From: Arthrobacter sp. UNC362MFTsu5.1
GTDB lineage: Bacteria > Actinomycetota > Actinomycetes > Actinomycetales > Micrococcaceae
Length of the DNA stretch: 60,969 nt
Direction of reading: 5' to 3'
Assembly (NCBI RefSeq): GCF_000685965.1
Contig: NZ_JMLE01000025.1
Location: 1-60,969 of the forward strand
In this document: piece after piece, positions 49,708 through 58,286 of the stretch
Position numbering within the stretch: the stretch's first letter is position 1
Layout: each line of letters starts with the position of its first letter
Made by a program: the position numbers and the translations under genes
Notes under the pieces: generated by a model
The model's database searches: none
Told to the model about the DNA's origin: nothing
What the model saw: only the letters and a program-made list of their open reading frames with translations

Positions 49708-52077
49708 TCAGAGCCGGGTGTCGAAGGAATCGCAGAACACGTTCTCGTTGAACGTTCCCTGGAACTCCGAGCTGCCCATGATCTTTTGGATGGTCGCCCG
49801 AATGGCCTCGGGCGACCCTGCGTGGGCGTGGATGGCGGTCTTCACCATCGGCACGTCAATCAGGTGGTTGGGCTGGTTGAGCGAGACGAACACGGTGGGG
49901 ACCTCTGTGACGTACCACGGGATCTCCGCGGCCATCGGGGTGGACCACTTGATCCGGATGGCTGCCTCCTGGGCGAAGCCCTTCACATTGGCGAACACGA
50001 ACGCGGCGTCGTACTTGTCCGCGTAGTCGCCGGTGGCTTCCTCGGAGATGACCGACATGAAGTTCACGCCGGTCTCCCCTGCCGCTTCGCGCTGGTCCGC
50101 CGTCTTGAACAGGTGCACCTCGAAGCCGGCGTTTTCCAGCTCCGCCTTGACGGTGTCCAGGTAGGCCAGCGGGTCGGCGCGGGTGAAGTCCGAACCTCCG
50201 GAGATGCCGTACAGGCGGATCCGTTTGTGCGTAGCCGGCGTGATGGGCAGGTTGTTGGCGGTGTCCTTGACCAGGGTGACGGTCTTGTCCGCGATGTCGG
50301 CTGCGACAGCGCGGTGGGCGTCACTGCCGATCACGGCGAGTGCTTCCACAGGCGGCACTAGCTCGTTGCGTGCCTTCCGGTGCAAACCGAGCGATGCCTT
50401 GAGGGCAAGGATCCGGCGCAGCGCGTCATGCAGGCGCTGCTCGGTGATGACGCCGGACTTGTAGCCGTCCAGCATGTACTGGAAATCTTCCGCGGGGTTG
50501 CGGAAGAACAGGAACATGTCGCAGCCGGCCGCAATGGTGGCCGGCACCAGGTCACGGCGCTTCATGGCCTGGGTCAGGCCGATCATCTGTGAGGCGTCGG
50601 TGAGGATCAGTCCGTTGAAGCCGAGTTCGCCGCGGAGCAGGTCCTGGAGCAGTTCCGGCGCCAGCGTGGCCGGGCGGATGTCCTTGTCCGCCAGGCCGGG
50701 ACGGAAGTGCCGGGACAGTTCCGGCGCCCCGATGTGGCCGATCATGATGGACTGCACGCCGTGCCCGATCATTTCCCGGTAGACGTGCCCGTAGCTCCGG
50801 TTCCACTCCTCATAGCCGAGGGTGTTGTACGAGGTGACCACGTGCTGGTCGCGCTCGTCCATGCCGTCGCCCGGGAAGTGCTTCATGGCGCAGGCGGTGG
50901 GTGACTCGCTGATGCCGTCGAAGTACTCCTTGGCGCGCTCCACCACGATCTCCGGCGTGTTGCCGAAGGTCCGGGTGGAGATGACCGTGTTCCGCCAGTT
51001 GTAGTGGATGTCCACGATCGGCGCGAACGCCCAGTTGCAGCCCAGTGCGGCGGTTTCGACGCCGGCCACCTGGCCCATCTGCCGGGCGATGGCCTTGTCC
51101 GGGTGCGAGCCGGCCTGCAGGTGCGTCGACACGAACGTCCCGTCGTCGCAGCTTCCGGCTCCCCCCATTTCCGGGTTGGAAGCCACCAGCAGCGGGATCC
51201 GGGTCTTGGACTGCGCGTAGCGGATGTGCTCCTGCACGGCGGCGGAGGGGCCCGGCCGGTAGCGCATGCCGCCCACGTGGTAGTTCTCCAGCACACCGTC
51301 GAGGTACTCCGGGGAGTAGTCGTTGTTGTGGTTGATGAACAGCTGGCCGATCTTTTCCTCGAGGCTCATCGACTCCAGGGTGCTGTTCACCCACTGGACC
51401 GCTGCGTCGTCGAGGTTGAACGGCGCGGCCTGGAGGTCGACGTCGAACTGGCGCGGCTGGGTGCCCGCGGCACCGTCGGCGGTACCCGCCGGAGCGGTGG
51501 CCGCGTCGGCGTTAACAGCCCCGGCAGCGTTCACGACGGCGGCGATCCCGGCCAGCGCTTCGGCCACCACCTGGTCCACCGGCGCGGCGATGTCCACCAC
51601 GATGCCGGCTTCGTCGGCGTCGAGCGGTTCCAGCGTTGCGAGTTGGGAATCAAGCAGGGCAGGCGGCATGAAGTGCCCGGAGCGGCCTTCAGTCCGTGAC
51701 CTCAGCACCTCTTTGCTGCCGTGCAGGTGCAGGAACACGGTGTCCGGCGCCTGTTCCCTGATGGCGTCACGGTAGCTTCGCTTGAGCGCCGAGCACGCCA
51801 GCACCAGCCCGCCGTTGCCGGCGGCTGCGAGTTCGGAACCCACGGTGGCCAGCCAGGGCCAGCGGTCCTCGTCCGTCAGGGGCGTGCCGGCGGCCATCTT
51901 GGCGACGTTCTCCACGGGGTGGAGCGAATCGCCGTCGAGGAACGGTACGCCCAGCTCGCGGGCCACCAGGTCGCCAATGGTGGTCTTGCCGCAGCCGGAG
52001 ACGCCCATGACGATGATGCGGTGCTTGGTGCTGCCGTGTTGTGTCGCGGATTGTTCTGTCACGGGGTGTTCTGTCAC
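49708..52077 (-). CDS. Gluconokinase fused to glycoside hydrolase family 3
   Basis: One reading frame holds two enzymes. The N-terminal kinase has Walker A GVSGCGKTT, then FLDGDSLHPVENVAKMAAGTPLTDEDRWPWL and GHFMPPALLDSQLATLEPLD, the GntK pattern for gluconate phosphorylation. After an Ala-rich linker a GH3 module follows with IGQLFINHNND, KHFPGDG, a DQH site as in NagZ-like enzymes, and nucleophile Asp in LILTDASQM. GTG 52077 is preferred, with GGTGAGG 8 bases upstream; this makes 789 residues. ATG 52098 or 52113 upstream are alternatives (12 more residues from 52113). No signal peptide. Stop-to-manD arrangement is overlapping. Fusion is continuous, with no stop or frameshift visible. Confidence 0.9.
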   Translation of the reverse strand: MTEHPVTEQSATQHGSTKHRIIVMGVSGCGKTTIGDLVARELGVPFLDGDSLHPVENVAKMAAGTPLTDEDRWPWLATVGSELAAAGNGGLVLACSALKRSYRDAIREQAPDTVFLHLHGSKEVLRSRTEGRSGHFMPPALLDSQLATLEPLDADEAGIVVDIAAPVDQVVAEALAGIAAVVNAAGAVNADAATAPAGTADGAAGTQPRQFDVDLQAAPFNLDDAAVQWVNSTLESMSLEEKIGQLFINHNNDYSPEYLDGVLENYHVGGMRYRPGPSAAVQEHIRYAQSKTRIPLLVASNPEMGGAGSCDDGTFVSTHLQAGSHPDKAIARQMGQVAGVETAALGCNWAFAPIVDIHYNWRNTVISTRTFGNTPEIVVERAKEYFDGISESPTACAMKHFPGDGMDERDQHVVTSYNTLGYEEWNRSYGHVYREMIGHGVQSIMIGHIGAPELSRHFRPGLADKDIRPATLAPELLQDLLRGELGFNGLILTDASQMIGLTQAMKRRDLVPATIAAGCDMFLFFRNPAEDFQYMLDGYKSGVITEQRLHDALRRILALKASLGLHRKARNELVPPVEALAVIGSDAHRAVAADIADKTVTLVKDTANNLPITPATHKRIRLYGISGGSDFTRADPLAYLDTVKAELENAGFEVHLFKTADQREAAGETGVNFMSVISEEATGDYADKYDAAFVFANVKGFAQEAAIRIKWSTPMAAEIPWYVTEVPTVFVSLNQPNHLIDVPMVKTAIHAHAGSPEAIRATIQKIMGSSEFQGTFNENVFCDSFDTRL

Positions 52078-52087
52078 GACTCGTGCC

Positions 52088-53317
52088 TCACCAGTCATGG
52101 ACGGTGCCGTCAACCAGGCGGTTGTAGGGCAGGTAGGCCTGCTGGTACGGGAACGCGGCCGCTGCCTCCTCGTTGAATTCGACGCCGATGCCGGGCTTGT
52201 CGCCCGGGTGCAGGTAGCCGTCCTTGAAGGTCATGGACTGCTGGAAGACCTCGTTGGTCTTGTCCGAGTGCTGCATGTATTCCTGGATGCCGTAGTTGTG
52301 GATGGCCAGGCCCACGTGCAGCTGCGCGGCGAAACCGACCGGGGAGATGTCGGTGGGGCCGTGGAAGCCGGACTTGATCTGGTACTGCGCGGCGAAGTCC
52401 ATGACCTTCTTCAGCGGTGAGATGCCGCCGAAGTGCGTGGAGGCTGCCCGGACGTAGTCGATCAGCTGTTCCTTGATGATGGTCTGGTAGTCGTACACGG
52501 TGTTGAAGATTTCACCGATGGCCAGCGGAGTGGTGGTGTGCTGGCGGACCAGGCGCAGGGCTTCCTGGTTCTCGGCCGGGGTGCAGTCCTCGAGCCAGAA
52601 CAGGTCATAGGGTTCCAGGGCCTTGCCCAGCTTGGCGGCCTGGATCGGGGTCATGCGGTGGTGGCCGTCGTGCAGCAGCGGCAGTTCCGGACCGAATTCG
52701 TTCCGGACGGCCTCGAACACGGTGGGCAGGTGGCGCAGGTAGGCCCGGGTGTCCCAGTCCTCTTCCACCGGGAACGCGCCGCGGCCGGCGGGCTCGTAGT
52801 CATAGCGTTCGCCGGAGGCCTGGGCCTGGGCGGCGACGCCGTAGACGGCCTTGATGCCCGGAACGGCGGTCTGGATGCGGACGGACTTGTAGCCGAGTTC
52901 CAGGTGCTCGCGGACGGAGTCGAACAGGGAGGGGATGTCCGCGCCGGAGGCGTGGCCGTAGGCACGCAGGCCGTTGCGGGAGGCACCGCCCAGGAGCTGG
53001 TACACCGGCATGCCGGCCACCTTGCCCTTGATGTCCCACAGCGCCATGTCCACGGCGGCGATGGCGGCCATGGTCACCGGGCCGCGGCGCCAGTACGAGC
53101 TGCGGTACAGGAACTGCCAGGTGTCCTCGATCCGGTGCGGGTCCTTGCCGATCAGCAGCTGTGCGACGTGTTCCTTGAGGTATGCGGCGACGGCGAGCTC
53201 GCGGCCGTTCAGGGTGGCGTCACCGATGCCGGTCACACCGTCCTCCGTGGTGATCCGGAGGGTCACGAAGTTACGGGACGGGCTTGTCACGAAGACTTCC
53301 GCGGCAATGATTTTCAC
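52088..53317 (-). CDS. manD: D-mannonate dehydratase, enolase superfamily
   Basis: 409 residues. Converts D-mannonate to 2-keto-3-deoxy-D-gluconate. Metal-binding residues Asp217, Glu243 and Glu269 are spaced 26 apart, as in ManD; HDGHHRMTP (His219) and Tyr159 in KAVYGVAAQ fit its catalytic dyad. N-terminal MKIIAAEVFVTSPSRNFVTL and C-terminal ... HDW are typical. It lies between the GPH transporter and the kinase-GH3 fusion in the same direction. Confidence 0.95.
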   Translation of the reverse strand: MKIIAAEVFVTSPSRNFVTLRITTEDGVTGIGDATLNGRELAVAAYLKEHVAQLLIGKDPHRIEDTWQFLYRSSYWRRGPVTMAAIAAVDMALWDIKGKVAGMPVYQLLGGASRNGLRAYGHASGADIPSLFDSVREHLELGYKSVRIQTAVPGIKAVYGVAAQAQASGERYDYEPAGRGAFPVEEDWDTRAYLRHLPTVFEAVRNEFGPELPLLHDGHHRMTPIQAAKLGKALEPYDLFWLEDCTPAENQEALRLVRQHTTTPLAIGEIFNTVYDYQTIIKEQLIDYVRAASTHFGGISPLKKVMDFAAQYQIKSGFHGPTDISPVGFAAQLHVGLAIHNYGIQEYMQHSDKTNEVFQQSMTFKDGYLHPGDKPGIGVEFNEEAAAAFPYQQAYLPYNRLVDGTVHDW

Positions 53318-53362
53318 AGCTGTTCCTTTCGAGCGGGGCTGGGTCGAGGAGTGGGTCGGGGC

Positions 53363-54745
53363 TTAGTTGGAGGTGGTGAGGGGCTTGGCGGCGTCTGCGG
53401 CTTCTTCGCCGGTGCGGCGTGCCTGGATTTCGTTGAGGATCTCGGCGTGCATGGCGTCGGTCAGTTTGTACTTGGACATGACCAGGACGGCGAGGATGGT
53501 CAGCACTGCCGGGATGGCGCCGGCTGCAAGCTGGATTCCGAAGAGGGCGTCGGCCGTCTGTGCACCGCCGGACTTGTAGCCGCCCAGTGCCAGGGCGTAG
53601 GCGGCGAGGGCGCCGCCCACGGCCTGGCCGGTCTTGCGGGTGAAGGAGAACAGCGCGTAGGTGATGCCCTCGGTGCGGACGCCGGTCTTCCATTCTCCGT
53701 ACTCCACCGTGTCGGCTTCCAGGGCCCACACCACGATGTTGACGGCGAGGACGCCCACGAGGCTGATCACGAGGCCGGAAAAACCGATCCAGACCTGGCT
53801 GGCGGGGGTGAAGAAGATGATGGTTCCGCCGATGACGGTGAGCACCGACGAGTAGATGTAGACGCGCTTCTTGCCGATGGAGCGGACCAGCCTGGGCATG
53901 AACCCGGCCAGCACGAAGGTGGCGGCCAGCTGGATGATGGACAGCACCGGGTACAGGCCCAGGTTTCCGAGGACGTCGCGCAGGTAGTACAGCTGCACCG
54001 AGGTCAGTGCCAGGTAGCCGGAGAGGAAGAAGAACGAGCTGATGCACAGCATCAGGAGGGGCTTGTTGCCCTTCAGGGTTTCCATGCTCTGCTTGACCGA
54101 GACGTTCGGGACGGCGCGGTGGACGCGTTCCTTGGCGGTCATGACGGTGAAGAAATACAGGGCTGCGCCGATAACGACGAACACCAGGGTGATGGTGGTG
54201 AAGGTTGACTGCAGGTCAGCGCCCGGCTTGATCAGCGGTGCCACGAAGATGCCGAGGGCCGAACCCACCAGCAGGCCGCCCACCATGCGTGCGGAGCCAA
54301 GCTTGGCGCGCTCCCCCGGGTCCTGGGTCATGGCGCCGGCCAGGGAGCCGTAGGGGATGTTGACCAGGCTGTAGGCCAGGCCGAGTGCCGCGTAGGTGAC
54401 GTAGGCGTAGAGCAGGGTGCCGGATTCGCCGAGCTGCGGGACGGAGAACGTTGCCACGCTCAGGAGCAGCAGCGGGATGGAGCCGAACATGATGAATGGA
54501 CGGAACTTCCCGAAGCGCCTGCTGAAAGTGCGGTCCACCATGCGGCCGGCGAAAACGTCGGCGAAGGCGTCGAAGATCCGGACCACCAGCAGCAGCGTGC
54601 CTGCCGCTGCGGCCGAGATTCCTGCAACGTCCGTGTAGTAGACCAGGAGGAACATGGTGGCCGTGGTGAAGGCGAGGTTGTTGGCGGCATCGCCGGCGCC
54701 GTAGCCGAGGATGCTGAGCTTTCCTAGTTTGCTGGGTTTTTTCAT
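53363..54745 (-). CDS. GPH-family glycoside-pentoside-hexuronide:cation symporter
   Basis: 460 residues, about 12 predicted membrane segments. N-terminal YGAGDAANNLAFTTATMFLL, LLVVRIFDAFADVFAGRMVD and VEYGEWKTGVRTEGITYALF are characteristic of the GPH family (MelB/UidB/XylP). In this cluster it is most probably a glucuronide or oligoglucuronide importer. Lies between uidA and manD, same direction. Confidence 0.93.
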   Translation of the reverse strand: MKKPSKLGKLSILGYGAGDAANNLAFTTATMFLLVYYTDVAGISAAAAGTLLLVVRIFDAFADVFAGRMVDRTFSRRFGKFRPFIMFGSIPLLLLSVATFSVPQLGESGTLLYAYVTYAALGLAYSLVNIPYGSLAGAMTQDPGERAKLGSARMVGGLLVGSALGIFVAPLIKPGADLQSTFTTITLVFVVIGAALYFFTVMTAKERVHRAVPNVSVKQSMETLKGNKPLLMLCISSFFFLSGYLALTSVQLYYLRDVLGNLGLYPVLSIIQLAATFVLAGFMPRLVRSIGKKRVYIYSSVLTVIGGTIIFFTPASQVWIGFSGLVISLVGVLAVNIVVWALEADTVEYGEWKTGVRTEGITYALFSFTRKTGQAVGGALAAYALALGGYKSGGAQTADALFGIQLAAGAIPAVLTILAVLVMSKYKLTDAMHAEILNEIQARRTGEEAADAAKPLTTSN

Positions 54746-54805
54746 GATTGGGCTCCTTTACCCGGTGCCGCCTCCGTGGAGCCGGCGAAAAAATGGTCAG
54801 AAATG

Positions 54806-56644
54806 CTACGGGGTGGTGATGCTGCTGTTCGGGGCGGCATTCTTGGTGCCGGCCAGTGCGGTCCAGCGCTGGCGGAGGGCGTACGCGGCGGGCTTGGGCC
54901 GGCGGTCGCGGGTGAAGACGCCCTTCTTGTTGCCGTCCACGCGCATGATGCCGTTGGACGTCTGGAAGTCCGCGAAGTTCCAGACCTGCTCGCCCACCAT
55001 GGCGTCCACCCGGTCGAACACCCGGTGGTACATGGATAGGAAGGCGGCCTGGTATTCCTCGCTCCAAGGCTGCTCATAAATGGAGTGGAAGCCGGGCATG
55101 GTGTCCGGGCCGTACTCGGTCATGATCATGGGTTTGCCGTACTTGGCTTCCCATTCGCGCAGTTCCTTTTCCAGGACCTGTTCCGCTGTTTCGAGGTCCC
55201 CGTTGTTCAGGTACCAGCCGTAGTAGCGGTTGAGCATGATGACGTCGAAGAGGTCCCCGAGCAGTTCCTTGTCCGGGGTGTCGAACATGACGTTGACGTA
55301 GCCCACGGGGCGGGTGGGGTCCAGCTCGCGGGTCAGTTCCGCCAGGGGCTGGAAGTACTCGCGTGCGCCTTCCTCGGAACCGTTGGGTTCGTTGGCGATG
55401 GACCAGATGACCACGGACGGGTGGTTCTTGTCCCGGGCCACGAGTTCGGTGATCGCCTGCCGGTGGTTGGCCGCCGTATTGGCGTCCACGCCCCCGTCCT
55501 CGTAGGTCTTCTTGGCGATGCCGCCAAAGACGGCGCCGAAGCCGAGGTGGAGGCCCACAGCCGCGGTTTCGTCGATGACCACAATGCCGTGGCGGTCGGC
55601 GAACTCCATGACTTCCTCGGCGTAGGGGTAGTGCGAGGTGCGGAACGAGTTGGCGCCCACCCAGTCCAGGAGCTGGAAGTCGTTGACCATCTGGGCGTTG
55701 CTGTTGCCCTTGCCGACCGTGACGTGGTCCTCGTGCATGCCGAAGCCGGTGAAGTAGAAAGGCTCGCCGTTGATCAGGAATTCCTTGCCGCGGACCTCCA
55801 CGGTCCGGACGCCGACGGGCAGCGTGTAGCTGTCCAGCAGCCGGCCGCCTTCGCGGATTTCGGCGGTCAGGCTGTAGAGGTAGGCGGCGCCGGGCTGCCA
55901 GAGCACGACGTCGTTGATCACCAGCGCGCCGCTGGCGCCGTCCGCACGGGAAACCTCGACGCCGTCGGCGTCCTTGAGCGTAACGGTCACCGTTTCGCTA
56001 CCCGTCCCGCCAGCGGTGGTGCCTGCCGTCGCGATCGTGTAGTCCACCGTGCCGGTGGGGCCGTCGAAGCCGGTGACCACCGTGATGTCGTCCACGGTGA
56101 CCGCCGGGGTGCTGTACAGCCAGAGGCTGCGGTGCAGGCCGGCGTAGTTGTAGAAGTCGTGGAGGTAGCTCTGCTGGCGTCGGCCGTCTTCCGTGACGGT
56201 GATGCTGCCCGGCGGAATGGTGGCCTGGGTGAGCTCGTTGTTGACGGAAACCGTGAGCCGGAATGTCTTGCCCGGAGTGACGTGGTCCGTGATGTCCGCG
56301 CTGAACGGCATGTAGCCGCCGGTGTGCCGGGCCACGAGGATCCCGTCCACCCACACCATGCCCTCGTGCGTTGCCGAGTCGAGGCGGAGGTGGATGCGCT
56401 CCCCTGCCCAGCCGCGCGGGACGCGGACTTCGCGCTGGTACCAGACGTAGCCCACGTGGTCGCGGATGGCTTTGTCCGGGAAGACGTCGTTGTAGCTGGC
56501 GGGGACGCCCATTTCCAGCCCGGTGTCCAGGGGCGCCTTGAACCATTCCTCGCGGTGGCCGGCGCGGTCAAAGTCCACCTTGAAAGCGTAGAGGCCGTCG
56601 AGGTTGACCAGTTCGCGCGTTTCGCTGGCTTGGGGCTTCAGCAT
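54806..56644 (-). CDS. uidA: Beta-glucuronidase (GH2)
   Basis: 612 residues. N-terminal jelly roll (DGLYAFKVDFDRAGHREEWF), immunoglobulin-like middle and TIM barrel. Acid/base Glu419 (SIANEPNG) and nucleophile Glu510 (MTEYGPDTMPGFHS) align with E. coli GUS E413/E504, and GNKKGVFTRDR keeps the N-x-K motif (Asn572, Lys574) that recognises the glucuronate carboxylate. Intracellular: no signal peptide. Its promoter and operator lie at 56732-56770. Confidence 0.96.
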   Translation of the reverse strand: MLKPQASETRELVNLDGLYAFKVDFDRAGHREEWFKAPLDTGLEMGVPASYNDVFPDKAIRDHVGYVWYQREVRVPRGWAGERIHLRLDSATHEGMVWVDGILVARHTGGYMPFSADITDHVTPGKTFRLTVSVNNELTQATIPPGSITVTEDGRRQQSYLHDFYNYAGLHRSLWLYSTPAVTVDDITVVTGFDGPTGTVDYTIATAGTTAGGTGSETVTVTLKDADGVEVSRADGASGALVINDVVLWQPGAAYLYSLTAEIREGGRLLDSYTLPVGVRTVEVRGKEFLINGEPFYFTGFGMHEDHVTVGKGNSNAQMVNDFQLLDWVGANSFRTSHYPYAEEVMEFADRHGIVVIDETAAVGLHLGFGAVFGGIAKKTYEDGGVDANTAANHRQAITELVARDKNHPSVVIWSIANEPNGSEEGAREYFQPLAELTRELDPTRPVGYVNVMFDTPDKELLGDLFDVIMLNRYYGWYLNNGDLETAEQVLEKELREWEAKYGKPMIMTEYGPDTMPGFHSIYEQPWSEEYQAAFLSMYHRVFDRVDAMVGEQVWNFADFQTSNGIMRVDGNKKGVFTRDRRPKPAAYALRQRWTALAGTKNAAPNSSITTP

Positions 56645-56731
56645 CTGGAGGTCCTATCGCGTCTTTGCGGTCTGTGCCGGGAGGAGGATTCTGGGGAGTC
56701 CGGCGGTGCGCCGGTCTTTGCTCTTGTTGTA

Positions 56732-56760
56732 ATCCTAATCACTTGGCAATCAAATGGCAA
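56732..56760 (-). promoter_or_regulatory. Promoter of uidA operon
   Basis: On the minus strand a -35 TTGCCA (56760-56755) and a -10 TAGGAT (56737-56732) are separated by exactly 17 bases, about 90 bases before uidA. The -35 overlaps the LacI-type operator. Confidence 0.65.
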
Positions 56761-56770
56761 GCGGTTGCCA
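56755..56770. promoter_or_regulatory. LacI-type operator upstream of uidA
   Basis: TGGCAAGCGGTTGCCA, one pair short of the perfect palindrome TGGCAACCGGTTGCCA. It overlaps the uidA -35 element, so the regulator would block RNA polymerase. Related to the site before uxaC and the half-site before the LacI gene. Confidence 0.75.
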
Positions 56771-56798
56771 TAATATTTGTTGAAAGTTCATTAAACAC

Positions 56799-56836
56799 CG
56801 CTGCCCGGGTCCCGGGGATCCGGGAGCCGGGCAGCG
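56799..56836 (-). terminator. Terminator after uxuB
   Basis: CGCTGCCCGG (56799-56808) pairs with CCGGGCAGCG (56827-56836). It follows the uxuB stop at 56853 on the minus strand, followed by GTGTTTAATG. Confidence 0.6.
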
Positions 56837-56852
56837 GCGCGTGCGGAGGACG

Positions 56853-58286
56853 CTAACGGGAGACAGCCAGCTCCCCGAACGTTCCGCACAGGTCTTCGAT
56901 CAGCTCAACGACGGCGCCGTCCCCGGCCAGGACCGGATCCACGATGTCCAGCAGGGCGCGGATCCGTTCGGTGCCGTCGAGCAGGTTGGCCGCGGCCACG
57001 GCCTCAGCCAGGGGATCCTGGAACGCGGCGGCGGCCGCGCTGTAGTCCATCCAGGCGGCAATCATGAGGGCGGCGGCCGCCCCGGTCCTGCCGGCGGCAC
57101 GCTCGGCCTGCAGCACCGGAACGGCGCGCATCCGGAGCTTGGTGCTGCCGTCCATGGCGATCTGCGCGAGGTGGTGGGCGATCCTGGCGTTGCTGAAGCG
57201 TGCCAGCAGGGCGGCACGGTACTCCGGGATTTGCAGCTCGGCGGCGTTTCCGCCCGGCCCGGAGAGGTTCGCCTCGGCTTCGTCCCAGAACTTTTCCACG
57301 GCCCGGAGGCACATTGGATCCGCCAGGGCCTGCGCCACGGTGGTGTGGCCGCGGAGCTGGCCCGCGTACGCCAGCAGTGAGTGCGCGCCGTTCAGGAGCC
57401 ACAGCTTGCGGTTCTCGTACGGCTCGATGTCGGCCACGAAGACCGCGCCTGCGTCCTCCCAGCGGGGACGGCCGGCGGGGAAATCCCCGCTAAGCACCCA
57501 GTTGGCGAAGGGTTCGGCAACCACGGGCGAAGTGTCCCGGTAGCCGCACGCGGCCTGGACGGCGGCGACATCCGCCTCCGTGGTGCGCGGCGTGATGCGG
57601 TCCACCGAGGTGCTGACGAAGCTGATGTTGGCATCGATCCAGTCGCCGAGGCCCGCATCCCATGCGCCGGCCATGCCCACCACGGCGTTGTGCGCCACGG
57701 TGCCGTTGTTGGAGAGGTTGTCGCAGCAGACCACGGCCAGCGGTCCCGCTCCGGCAGCCCGGCGGGCGGCGAGGGCCAGCACCAGCCGGCCCAGCGGCGT
57801 CGTCGGGAATCCGTTGCCGGCCAGCAGCGAAAGGTCAGCGACGACGTCGGGCGCCTTGGCGTCGAGGTGCCCGTCCGCGCCGAGCCGGTAGGCCGCTTCG
57901 GTGATGGTCAGGGTGACGACGGCCGTGGCCGGAGCCGCGATCAGCTCCGCCAGGCGCTGGACGTCGGCGCCGTCGATGGCCTCCACGATGCTGCTGACCA
58001 CGGCGAAGGTGTCGCCGCCGTCGGCCCGTTCCACCACGGTGTACAGCCCGTCCTGTTCGGCCAGGGCCAGCGCGGCATCGGGGCGGCGGCCGGTGAAGGC
58101 GGCGATGCCCCAGTGCGCGGCGTCCGACGCCTGGTGGGTGTACCAGGCCTGGTGCGAGCGGTGGAAGGCGCCCAGCCCGAGGTGGACGATGCGTACGGGC
58201 GCTTTGGCGGACGGGCGCAGGCGGCGGTTCAGCCGCGGCAGGTCCACAGCTTCTACGGCCGCTTCAGGTTGCAGTTCGGTGCTCAC
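56853..58286 (-). CDS. uxuB: D-mannonate oxidoreductase / fructuronate reductase (mannitol dehydrogenase family)
   Basis: 477 residues from GTG 58286, which overlaps the uxaC stop by 4 bp. N-terminal RIVHLGLGAFHRSHQAWYTH (NAD-binding GxGxFHR motif), DNLSNNGTVAHNAVVG, TPRTTEADVAAVQ and the C-terminal KLWLLNGAHSLLAYAGQLRG with the catalytic Lys/Asn/His signature of the family. Reduces fructuronate to mannonate; mannitol or altronate as substrate cannot be excluded from sequence, but the cluster favours this. A longer upstream extension in frame is spurious. Confidence 0.93.
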   Translation of the reverse strand: MSTELQPEAAVEAVDLPRLNRRLRPSAKAPVRIVHLGLGAFHRSHQAWYTHQASDAAHWGIAAFTGRRPDAALALAEQDGLYTVVERADGGDTFAVVSSIVEAIDGADVQRLAELIAAPATAVVTLTITEAAYRLGADGHLDAKAPDVVADLSLLAGNGFPTTPLGRLVLALAARRAAGAGPLAVVCCDNLSNNGTVAHNAVVGMAGAWDAGLGDWIDANISFVSTSVDRITPRTTEADVAAVQAACGYRDTSPVVAEPFANWVLSGDFPAGRPRWEDAGAVFVADIEPYENRKLWLLNGAHSLLAYAGQLRGHTTVAQALADPMCLRAVEKFWDEAEANLSGPGGNAAELQIPEYRAALLARFSNARIAHHLAQIAMDGSTKLRMRAVPVLQAERAAGRTGAAAALMIAAWMDYSAAAAAFQDPLAEAVAAANLLDGTERIRALLDIVDPVLAGDGAVVELIEDLCGTFGELAVSR

